This document shows, in pieces, positions 1 through 6,861 of a stretch of 6,861 nt of DNA; the stretch's first letter is position 1, and the number at the start of each line of letters is the position of its first letter. The notes under the pieces are model-generated. The model had not been told where the DNA came from. It ran no database searches and saw nothing but the letters and a program-made list of their open reading frames with translations. A program made the position numbers and the translations under genes. Origin of the DNA: an uncultured Butyricicoccus sp. (GTDB taxonomy: Bacteria > Bacillota > Clostridia > Oscillospirales > Butyricicoccaceae); NCBI GenBank assembly GCA_900555465.1, contig USLE01000067.1, positions 1 through 6,861 of the forward strand, given 5' to 3'.

Positions 1-1914
1 ACTCGCCAGGGCGGTGTCCATATTTTCCGAAACGACCGTGCGTGCGAGCAGGTTCTGCACGATGGCCGTGTAGCGTTTATCAAAAGTGACCAAGCGGTCT
101 GCGGTGCCGAAGCAGCCTTTCTGCGCTTCGAGGCCGGTTTCCCGCAGGGAATTCGGGCGGATGGTATCGACCGGCAGGAAGGTCGCGCGGCCGCCGTCCG
201 TGCGCTTCAAATATTCAATGCAGCGCTTGCCGTCCGCCGACGTGTCCACCACAATGGAGGATGCGGACGCGCCGAGCGCCGTGTCGATCGCGGTCACGAA
301 CTTGTCCTCGGTCGCGATCAGCGCAGACACCGGGCCGTGCACGCCGTGCATCGCGCCGCGCTCGACCTGCTGCATGATCGACTTGACCGAGCGCGAAAAG
401 CCCTCGTAGTCGCGCTGCATGTCGGACAGCATTTTGACGCGGTTTTTGGCATCGGTCAGCGCTGCGGTCGCTTTCGCCAGCTCGGTTTGCAGGGTCTCGA
501 CCTTTTTACGGCGGCTGTCCGCCTTGAGCGCCACGCCCTGCACCTTGTTTTTCGCGCCCGCGAGCGTGTCGAGGCAGTCGCGCATACGCGCTTCCAGCTC
601 GTCATGCGCCTGCTTTTCGGCTTCCAGCCGCTTGCCCGCGGCCCCGATGTCGGACGCGATGGTATCGCGCCGCCCGTCCATGCTGGCAAGGCCGGTCTCG
701 GCCGCCGTGCGGTCGAGCGCAAGCGCGTGCAGCTCGTTCTGCCGCTCCATGCGGGCCTGCTCGGCCTGTTTCAGGTCGCGCTCGGCCTGCGCGCGGGTTT
801 CGGCCTGCGCCGCCGCCTGCTTTGCAAGGTCGTCCAGCCGCGCGGAGAGTCCCGCGTGCTGGGTGTCCAGCAATTCGATGCGCGACCGGCGCTCCGCAAG
901 CTGCGCGCCCAGATTCTGTGCCTGCTCGGCGCGCTGGGCGCTCTCGCGCTGCGCGCGGTCGATGTTGTCCTTGTTGTTCTGGATATTGGCTTTGAGGACC
1001 GCTGCGCGGCTCGCCTGCTCGGCGGCGCGCTGCTCGGTCTCGCGCAGCTGCTGCCGCAGGCGGTCAGCCTCGCGGTCGATGTTCCGCATATCCTCGGAAA
1101 GCTGCTCGGACTGCTGATACAGCGCCTCCTGTGTCTGCCTGGCGGCGGAGAGCTGATTGGTGCAGGTCCCGGTATCCTGCTCGAGCTTTGCGCTGTCCGC
1201 CTTGATGCGGTCGAGCGAGATGAGCCAGAGCGAAATCTCGAGCACGCGCAGCTCGTCGCGCAGCAGCAGATACTGTTTTGCCTTTTCCGCCTGTTTTCCG
1301 AGCGGCCCGACCTGGCGCTCCAGCTCATCGTACAGGTCACGGATACGGGTCAGGTTTTCCTCGGTGGCGGCGAGCTTGCGCTCGGCCTCCTCCTTGCGGT
1401 AGCGGAACTTGGTGATGCCCGCGGCTTCCTCGAAGATCTCGCGCCGGTCCTCGCTCTTGAGCGACAGGATCTCGTCAATGCGGCCCTGTCCGATGATGGA
1501 ATAGCCGTCGCGCCCTAGACCGGTATCCATGAACAGCTCGTGGATGTCGCGCAGACGGCAGTGCTTTTTATTTAAGAAATACTCGCTCTCGCCCGAGCGG
1601 TAATAGCGGCGGGTCACCATGATCTCGGTGAACTCCGAGCGGAATACGCCCTCGGAATTGTCCAGAATCAGCGAGACCTCGGCAAAGCCGACCGGCCCGC
1701 GCCTCGCGGTGCCGCCGAAAATGACGTCCTCCATCTTGGCGCCGCGCAGAGAACGCGAGGACTGCTCGCCCAGCACCCAGCGGATGGCGTCCGATATATT
1801 GGATTTGCCCGAACCGTTCGGCCCGACGATCGCCGTCATGCCGCCGAGAAACTTGATCTCGGTCTTGTCCGGGAATGACTTAAAGCCCTGTAAAATCAGG
1901 CTCTTGAGAACCAT
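1..1914 (-). CDS. smc: Chromosome segregation ATPase SMC, N-terminal 638 residues (cut by the left edge)
   Basis: SMC is the ATPase of the condensin-like SMC-ScpA-ScpB complex, which organises and separates replicated chromosomes. I translated this frame from 1914 to base 1 and met no stop codon. The N-terminus reads MVLKSLILQGFKSF, followed by a Walker A motif GPNGSGKS at residues 31-38, a Q-loop segment (IIGQGRIDEI, about 140-149) and FEEAAGI (161-167), all typical of SMC head domains. Residues about 170-515 are a Gln/Glu/Arg/Ala-rich coiled coil. From about residue 523 (GVHGPVSALI) the sequence becomes the globular hinge. The family is usually near 1,190 residues, so the second coiled-coil arm and the C-terminal head with Walker B lie outside the window. 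The ATG at 1914-1912 is supported by an AGAGGTG site a few bases upstream and by a promoter at 1943-1971. The call is very secure; only the C-terminal half is unseen. Confidence 0.97.
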   Translation of the reverse strand, partial: MVLKSLILQGFKSFPDKTEIKFLGGMTAIVGPNGSGKSNISDAIRWVLGEQSSRSLRGAKMEDVIFGGTARRGPVGFAEVSLILDNSEGVFRSEFTEIMVTRRYYRSGESEYFLNKKHCRLRDIHELFMDTGLGRDGYSIIGQGRIDEILSLKSEDRREIFEEAAGITKFRYRKEEAERKLAATEENLTRIRDLYDELERQVGPLGKQAEKAKQYLLLRDELRVLEISLWLISLDRIKADSAKLEQDTGTCTNQLSAARQTQEALYQQSEQLSEDMRNIDREADRLRQQLRETEQRAAEQASRAAVLKANIQNNKDNIDRAQRESAQRAEQAQNLGAQLAERRSRIELLDTQHAGLSARLDDLAKQAAAQAETRAQAERDLKQAEQARMERQNELHALALDRTAAETGLASMDGRRDTIASDIGAAGKRLEAEKQAHDELEARMRDCLDTLAGAKNKVQGVALKADSRRKKVETLQTELAKATAALTDAKNRVKMLSDMQRDYEGFSRSVKSIMQQVERGAMHGVHGPVSALIATEDKFVTAIDTALGASASSIVVDTSADGKRCIEYLKRTDGGRATFLPVDTIRPNSLRETGLEAQKGCFGTADRLVTFDKRYTAIVQNLLARTVVSENMDTALAS

Positions 1915-1942
1915 GTAACACCTCTAACGTATATATGGTTTT

Positions 1943-1971
1943 ATTTTACCACCGCCGGCCGTTCTTTTCAA
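1943..1971 (-). promoter_or_regulatory. Predicted sigma-A-type promoter of smc
   Basis: Read on the minus strand, TTGAAA (1971-1966) and TAAAAT (1948-1943) are separated by exactly 17 bases. Each matches five of six consensus positions. The -10 box ends 28 bases before the smc start codon, giving a short leader that contains the AGAGGTG ribosome binding site. This suggests smc is transcribed independently of rnc. It is a sequence match only, with no mapped start site. Confidence 0.72.
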
Positions 1972-2017
1972 TCCGCAAACCCAGAATTTACACCCTGTCC
2001 ACAAATCCGTCCCATCG

Positions 2018-2026
2018 TGCTATAAT
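2018..2026 (+). promoter_or_regulatory. Predicted extended -10 promoter of the SnoaL-like gene
   Basis: The sequence TGCTATAAT is a perfect -10 hexamer (2021-2026) with an upstream TGn extension. No good -35 box lies at 16-18 bases; the nearest candidates around 1995-2003 are poor, as is common for extended -10 promoters. Transcription would start near 2033, giving a leader of about 30 nt before the ATG at 2064. The promoter lies back to back with that of smc, in the same 149-bp gap. Confidence 0.65.
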
Positions 2027-2049
2027 GGAGGCAGTAATCCATATCTGTC

Positions 2050-2055
2050 AGGAGG
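2050..2055 (+). promoter_or_regulatory. Ribosome binding site that fixes the start of the SnoaL-like gene
   Basis: A perfect AGGAGG stands eight bases before the ATG at 2064. The reading frame stays open upstream to an ATG at 1935, but that longer start would lie upstream of the predicted -10 box and has no ribosome binding site of its own, so 2064 is the preferred start. Confidence 0.85.
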
Positions 2056-2063
2056 AAGGCAAG

Positions 2064-2483
2064 ATGGAACAGCGCGAGCGGATCATCCGGCTGTGGTTTG
2101 ATATGTGGCTGCGGACCGAGGACAGCGGCATCCTCGACATTTTTGCGCCGGACTGCGTGTACACGGAAAGCTGGGGACCGGAATACCACGGCGCCGCGCA
2201 GGTCAAGCACTGGTTTGACGAGTGGAACACGCGCGGCCGCGTGCTGGTCTGGGACATCCGGCAGTTTTTCCATCAGGGAGATCAGACCGTGGTCGAGTGG
2301 TACTTCAAAAACCGGATGCAGGACGGCCGGGTGGAGGAATTCGACGGCATTTCGCTCATCCGCTGGACAGAGGACGGTAAAATCGCCTCGCTCAAGGAGT
2401 TCGGCTGCAATATACACACCTATGACCCGTATGCGGACGGCCCCACGCCCCGCTTCCGGGACGAAAACGCGGGTTGGTTTTAG
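2064..2483 (+). CDS. SnoaL/NTF2-like fold protein, 139 residues, function unknown
   Basis: A small soluble protein with no signal peptide or membrane segment. Its pattern fits the SnoaL-like branch of the NTF2 superfamily. An N-terminal helix (about 1-20, with WFDMWLRTED) is followed by DIFAPDCVYTESWGPEYHG (25-43), a helix around AQVKHWFDEW (45-54), then alternating strands ending in EFDGISLIRWTEDGKIASLKEF (92-113). This is the usual cone-shaped fold that encloses a pocket. Members include polyketide cyclases, isomerases, and many stand-alone proteins of unknown substrate, so no reaction can be assigned. The gene runs opposite to all its neighbours, between rnc and smc, with its own promoter, ribosome binding site and terminator. 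It therefore looks like an independent insertion into a housekeeping cluster. The fold is likely; the role is open. Confidence 0.85.
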   Translation: MEQRERIIRLWFDMWLRTEDSGILDIFAPDCVYTESWGPEYHGAAQVKHWFDEWNTRGRVLVWDIRQFFHQGDQTVVEWYFKNRMQDGRVEEFDGISLIRWTEDGKIASLKEFGCNIHTYDPYADGPTPRFRDENAGWF

Positions 2484-2496
2484 CCTGCCGCACAAA

Positions 2497-2526
2497 AAAT
2501 CCCTCGGGAATCCTCCCGAGGGATTT
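2497..2526 (+). terminator. Rho-independent terminator, probably bidirectional
   Basis: A perfect 13-bp stem (AAATCCCTCGGGA, 2497-2509, with its complement at 2514-2526) encloses a four-base loop (ATCC). It begins 13 bases after the SnoaL-like stop codon. On the plus strand the stem ends in TTT followed by GTTTT. On the minus strand it ends in TTT continued by TTT, so transcripts arriving from rnc could also stop here. It would insulate the SnoaL-like gene from the element at 2531-2694 and separate rnc from smc. Confidence 0.88.
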
Positions 2527-2532
2527 GTTTTA

Positions 2533-2549
2533 GGCAATACCGTATAATT
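2533..2549 (+). repeat. Left terminal inverted repeat of the MITE-like element
   Basis: GGCAATACCGTATAATT, immediately after a TA. It pairs with the right repeat at 2676-2692, with three C/T differences at positions 6, 11 and 13. Confidence 0.8.
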
Positions 2550-2675
2550 TGACAAGCGCGATTTGCGAGAATATTTTGCATCCGGATGCGGCGCGTTTTC
2601 GCAGCAATACTTGATGTATTACAAGAAAGCGCAACAAAATCCGGGGACAAAATTTCCGCAAAGCGCCGCAGGCAC

Positions 2676-2692
2676 AATTGTGCGGTGTTGCC
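2676..2692 (-). repeat. Right terminal inverted repeat of the MITE-like element
   Basis: On the minus strand this reads GGCAACACCGCACAATT, preceded by TA. Its first base is also the third base of the rnc stop codon TAG. Part of it lies in a perfect 12-bp palindrome, GCACAATTGTGC (2672-2683). Confidence 0.8.
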
Positions 2693-3363
2693 TATTCCAC
2701 GCCCATCGCCTTGAGCGCCTGCTTGGCCGCCATCTGCTCGGCTTCCTTTTTGCTCCGGCCGGTGCCGGACGCAAACACATTGGAGTTGAGCAGCAGCTCC
2801 ATCGTAAAGCGCTTGTCGTGATCCGGGCCGGACTGCCCGGCGAGCCGGTACTCGAGCGTCTCCTGCTTGTTTTTCTGCACGATCTCCTGCAGCATGGTCT
2901 TGTAGTCCTTGAACGCGCCGCCCGCGATCGCAACGTCCACCTTATGCGGGATAAACCGCAGCACGAACGCGCGCGCGGGTTCGATGCCGCCGTCCAGATA
3001 GATCGCGCCGAGCAGCGCCTCGGTCGCGTCCGCGAGGATGGACGGCCGCTCGCGCCCGCCGCCGGTCTCCTCGCCGTGGCCCAGCCGGATCTCCTGCGGT
3101 ATGCCGAGTTCCCTCGCGATCTCGCACAGCGCGCCCTCGCACACCACCGCCGCGCGCAGCTTGGTCAGGTCGCCCTCGGGCAGCTCGGGATAGTGCGTGA
3201 ACAGGTAATCCGCCGTGACAAAGCCCAGTACGGAATCGCCAAGGAACTCCAGCCGCTCGTTGTGGTGCAGGTGGTTCCCGCGGTGCTCGTTGGCATAGGA
3301 CGAGTGGGTCATCGCGGTCTGGTACAGCGTCTTGTCCTTAAACTGATAGTCAATGTTCAGCAT
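2692..3363 (-). CDS. rnc: Ribonuclease III
   Basis: RNase III cuts double-stranded RNA in rRNA precursors, some mRNAs and antisense duplexes, acting as a homodimer with Mg2+. The family signature NERLEFLGDSVL is at residues 35-46, with the acidic catalytic residues E39 and D43. The second acidic pair is D112 and E115 in ADATEALLGAIYLDGG. A linker leads into a double-stranded RNA-binding domain at about 153-221, ending in the helix KKEAEQMAAKQALKAM. At 223 residues it resembles the E. coli enzyme (226) and is shorter than that of B. subtilis (249). The start at 3363 has an AGGAGGTG site about 10 bases upstream. The stop codon TAG is formed from the TA flank and first base of the adjoining MITE-like element, so a few original C-terminal residues may have been lost; both domains nevertheless look whole. 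It lies 89 bp downstream of plsX and probably shares its transcript. Confidence 0.97.
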   Translation of the reverse strand: MLNIDYQFKDKTLYQTAMTHSSYANEHRGNHLHHNERLEFLGDSVLGFVTADYLFTHYPELPEGDLTKLRAAVVCEGALCEIARELGIPQEIRLGHGEETGGGRERPSILADATEALLGAIYLDGGIEPARAFVLRFIPHKVDVAIAGGAFKDYKTMLQEIVQKNKQETLEYRLAGQSGPDHDKRFTMELLLNSNVFASGTGRSKKEAEQMAAKQALKAMGVE

Positions 3364-3392
3364 GTGTGGGTTTCACCTCCTCTTTTGGGGTC

Positions 3393-3425
3393 GGGCACAG
3401 CCGCAGCCCCTGCCGCGCTATGCCC
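3393..3425 (-). promoter_or_regulatory. Stable stem-loop in the rnc leader, candidate RNase III target
   Basis: On the minus strand, GGGCATAGC pairs with GCTGTGCCC (one G-U). After a single bulged G the stem continues as GCGGC with GCTGC (one G-U) around an AGGG loop. This gives about 14 base pairs in 33 nt, placed between the plsX stop and the rnc ribosome binding site. No T-run follows, so it does not look like a terminator. E. coli rnc is known to be controlled by RNase III cutting its own leader hairpin; a similar role here is inference. Confidence 0.5.
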
Positions 3426-3452
3426 TGCGGGAATGAACACGCGCTCTGCGCC

Positions 3453-4469
3453 TCATTCCTCGATCGTCATGTACTTTATGTTCTCCGAAACCGCCTGAAT
3501 CATACCGGATTTCGTGTAGGCGATCGCCTGCCGCACCGCGTTCATCACCGCGATCTCATTCGACGAGCCGTGCGCCTTGATGACCGGCTTTGCAATGCCA
3601 AGGAAGGGCGCGCCTCCGATCTTGTCCTGATTGAACAGGTCGCGGAACTCGTCCATGCCCTTTTTGCACGCGAGATAGCTCAGCTTGGTCGCCGCATTGC
3701 GCATGAACACGTCCTTGATCGCGCCCGCCATGAACTTGGCAACGCCCTCGATGGTCTTGAGCATCACGTTGCCCGAGTAGCCGTCGCATACCGCGATGTC
3801 GCACGCGCCGAGCGGCACCATACTGCCCTCGACGTTGCCGACAAAGTTGAGCCGGCCCTCGTCGCCCGCCTTTTTGAGCAGCGCATAGGCCTCCTTGCGC
3901 AGCGGGTCGCCCTTGGTGTCCTCGGTGCCGTTGTTGACCAGACCCACGCGCGGGTTTTTGATGCCGTTGATCTTTTCCGCGTACAGCGAGCCGAGGAAGG
4001 CGAACTGCAGCAGCATCTCAGCCGTGCACTCGGTGTTCGCACCCGCGTCGCACAGCATAACCTGCCCGCTCTTGCAGGGCATAACGGGCGCGAGCGCGCC
4101 GCGGCGGATGCCCTTGATGCGGCCGCCGTACAGTGTCGCGCCGGTGAGCAGCGCGCCGGTGTTGCCCGCGGAGACGAGCGCATCGCCCTCGCCCGACTTG
4201 AGCAGCTTGAACGCCACCGCCATCGAAGAATCCGGCTTGCGGCGCAGCACGGTCGCCGGGTCATCGTGCATGTCCACCAGATCGGAGGCAGGCATGATGG
4301 TCACGCCCGGGGTGTGCTCCATGCCCTTATCCTTGAGGATCGCCGCGACCTTGTCCGGATCGCCGACGAGCAGCACTTGCTCGCCGTATTCCTTCGCCGC
4401 GAGCGCGCCGCCCCAGGTGGCGGACTCTGGCGCATTGTCGCCGCCCATTGCGTCCACAATGATCTTCAT
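3453..4469 (-). CDS. plsX: Phosphate acyltransferase PlsX
   Basis: PlsX converts acyl-ACP and phosphate to acyl-phosphate, the acyl donor that PlsY uses to make lysophosphatidic acid, so it begins membrane phospholipid synthesis. It is a soluble, membrane-associated enzyme. The N-terminus MKIIVDAMGGDNAP is a hallmark of the family. Other conserved segments visible are LVSAGNTGALL (98-108), GLVNNGTEDTKG (176-187) and the CDGYSGNVMLKT block further on. Its 338 residues match the usual length of about 330-340. The ATG lies one base after the trmFO stop codon, and its AAAGGGGAG site is inside the end of trmFO, which points to translational coupling. In many Firmicutes plsX is followed by acpP or by other fab genes before rnc; none is present in the 89-bp gap here. 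Confidence 0.97.
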   Translation of the reverse strand: MKIIVDAMGGDNAPESATWGGALAAKEYGEQVLLVGDPDKVAAILKDKGMEHTPGVTIMPASDLVDMHDDPATVLRRKPDSSMAVAFKLLKSGEGDALVSAGNTGALLTGATLYGGRIKGIRRGALAPVMPCKSGQVMLCDAGANTECTAEMLLQFAFLGSLYAEKINGIKNPRVGLVNNGTEDTKGDPLRKEAYALLKKAGDEGRLNFVGNVEGSMVPLGACDIAVCDGYSGNVMLKTIEGVAKFMAGAIKDVFMRNAATKLSYLACKKGMDEFRDLFNQDKIGGAPFLGIAKPVIKAHGSSNEIAVMNAVRQAIAYTKSGMIQAVSENIKYMTIEE

Positions 4470-4470
4470 A

Positions 4471-5767
<1,297 letters not shown>

Positions 5768-5775
<8 letters not shown>

Positions 5776-6861
5776 TGGCGGCCTCCTTTGCTGCGGCCTT
5801 TTCGGCGGCCTTTTTCGCCTTCTCCGCCGCCTTTTCTTCCTCGTACTTGGCCAGCGCCTTGGCGTACTGCGCCTGCTGGGTCTTGGTCAGCGCCTGTACG
5901 TCCTCTTCTTTGAGCTTTTTGAAGCGGTTCGTGGTCTTGGTCATCCACGGTACCTGCTTTTTCGCCGCGGTCTTTTTGGCTGTCGTGGTCTTTTTCGCCG
6001 CGGCGCTCTTGGACGCGGACGCTTTTTTCGTCACCTTTTTGGGCTTATCCTCGCCCTCGCCCGCGGCTTCCGCCGCAGCCTTGGCTGCCGCGCGCTCGGC
6101 TGCTTTCGCAGCGCGCGCCTCGCGGCGCTGGCGGTTCTTCTCCGCCTCCTCGGGCGGCAGGCCCTCCTTGACCAGCTCCTTGTAGCCGCAGCCCTCGCGC
6201 AGGCACACGTCCGTGACCTCCTTGGAGTCGCGGTCGGTGTGGCGGAACAGCGAGGAGTCGCAGTTCGGGCACTTGGTCTTGAGCGGCTTATCCCAGGTCA
6301 TGAACTGACAGGCGGGGTATTTATCGCAGCTGTAGTACACATACCCGCGCGCGGATTTCTTCTTGACCACCTTTGCGCCGCACACGGGGCAGGCCGCGCC
6401 GGTGTCCTCGGTGATCGGCTTGGTGTTGGTGCACTCCGGGAAGCCCGGGCAGGCAAGGAACTTGCCGAACCGGCCGGACTTGATGACCATGTTGCGGCCG
6501 CACTTTTCGCAGATCACGTCCGTGACCTCGTCCTTGATCTTGATGCGCTTGCCCTCAAGGTCGATCTCGGCCTGCTTGAGTGCGGCCTCAAAACCGTCAT
6601 AGAAGTTGTGCAGCAGCTGGATATAGTCCAGCTTGCCCGCCTCGACCTCGTCGAGCTGCTCCTCCATGTTGGCGGTGAACTCATAGTCCGCGACCGACTT
6701 GAACTCGTCGACCAGCAGGCCGGTCACGCCCTCGCCGAGCGGCGTGGGGCGCAGCGCCTTGTTCTCCTTGGTCACATAGTCGCGGTCCAAAATGGTCGAG
6801 ATGGTCGGCGCATAGGTGGACGGGCGGCCGATGCCGCGCTCCTCCATCGCGCGGATGAGCG
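5768..6861 (-). CDS. topA: DNA topoisomerase I, C-terminal part (cut by the right edge)
   Basis: Type IA topoisomerase that relaxes negative supercoils. The window holds about the last 363 residues; the Toprim domain and active-site tyrosine lie beyond the edge. The frame enters with LIRAMEERGIGRPSTYAPTI, a conserved core motif. Counting from the M at 6847-6845, three four-cysteine zinc ribbons follow: C113/C116/C133/C139, C153/C156/C174/C180, and C193/C196/C215/C220. These are C-terminal DNA-binding modules common in bacterial TopA. After residue 220 comes an unusual tail of about 139 residues: a charged RREARAAKAAERAAAKAAAE stretch, a Lys/Ala/Thr-rich segment up to about 298, a short PWMTKTTNRFKKL block, and a last Ala/Lys/Glu-rich helix. 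The gene heads the cluster that continues into trmFO with an 8-nt overlap. Family assignment is secure; the role of the tail is inference. Confidence 0.97.

Larger units (their letters stand above)
2531..2694. mobile_element. MITE-like palindromic element, 160 bp with TA flanks
   Basis: Terminal inverted repeats of 17 bp lie at 2533-2549 (GGCAATACCGTATAATT) and 2676-2692 (GGCAACACCGCACAATT when read on the minus strand). They match at 14 of 17 positions and all three differences are C/T transitions. Each end is bordered by TA (2531-2532 and 2693-2694), as expected of a TA target duplication. The inverted symmetry continues inward: GCGC and TTTGCG (2556-2567 with 2666-2657), TTTTG then CCGGAT (2574-2587 with 2652-2639), a GCG-TTTC block, and AATAC (2606-2610 with 2620-2616) around a TTGAT loop at the exact centre. 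The transcript of either strand would fold into one long imperfect hairpin. It encodes no transposase, so it would depend on an enzyme in trans. TA flanks suggest the IS630/Tc1-mariner group, which is inference. Mismatches between the arms suggest an old copy. Confidence 0.78.

Noticed and set aside
337..1518. A 393-codon open frame on the plus strand, opposite smc
   Set aside because: The opposite frame reads as a continuous SMC head and coiled coil. This frame is Leu/Arg-rich with no family features.
1995..2003. CTGTCCACA, resembling a DnaA box
   Set aside because: It has two mismatches to TTATCCACA and no partner boxes or AT-rich region nearby; it is likely chance.
1935..2063. An upstream in-frame extension of the SnoaL-like protein to an ATG at 1935
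   Set aside because: The extension contains the predicted promoter, lacks a ribosome binding site, and encodes sequence unlike the family's N-terminus.
1968..2555. A 195-codon open frame on the minus strand, opposite the SnoaL-like gene
   Set aside because: The plus frame has a promoter, a perfect ribosome binding site, a terminator and a coherent protein; this one has none and runs through the terminator stem.
2527..2555. Possible outward promoter of the MITE-like element on the minus strand (TTGTCA, 17 bases, TAAAAC)
   Set aside because: The -10 box is weak and any transcript would run at once into the terminator stem at 2526-2497, so no productive use is evident.
2563..3498. A 311-codon open frame on the plus strand, opposite rnc
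   Set aside because: It begins inside the MITE-like element and runs antisense through a complete RNase III gene; no ribosome binding site or domain was seen.

Overview
The window looks like a core chromosomal segment from a GC-rich member of the Firmicutes (Bacillota), most likely a Clostridia lineage such as Oscillospiraceae/Butyricicoccaceae. The evidence is the Firmicutes-type order topA-trmFO-plsX-rnc-smc, a folate/FAD-type TrmFO, strong AGGAGG ribosome binding sites and GC-rich codon use. The genus assignment is inference from gene order and composition only.

Five of the six genes lie on the minus strand and are read from right to left. The 3' part of topA (6861-5768, cut by the right edge) overlaps trmFO (5775-4471) by 8 nt. 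trmFO is followed after one base by plsX (4469-3453). An 89-nt leader with a stable predicted hairpin then leads to rnc (3363-2692). These four genes probably share transcripts. They cover DNA topology, tRNA m5U54 formation, the first step of phospholipid acyl transfer, and double-stranded RNA processing. The smc gene (1914 to the left edge, 638 codons present) has its own promoter.

The rnc-smc junction, often tight in Firmicutes, is opened here by about 780 bp of accessory DNA. It holds a complete plus-strand cassette: an extended -10 promoter, a strong RBS, a 139-residue SnoaL/NTF2-like protein and a 13-bp-stem terminator. It also holds a 160-bp element with 17-bp terminal inverted repeats flanked by TA dinucleotides, in which the whole element is one imperfect palindrome. 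This has the form of a MITE of the IS630/Tc1-mariner type. Its right end coincides with the end of rnc, and the rnc stop codon TAG is made from the flanking TA plus the first base of the element.

The main points of interest are this MITE-like element and its fusion to the rnc stop codon, the hairpins on both sides of the RNase III gene, the SnoaL-like cassette splitting rnc from smc, and the long Lys/Ala-rich tail of TopA. No CRISPR array, tRNA, rRNA or phage gene was seen.
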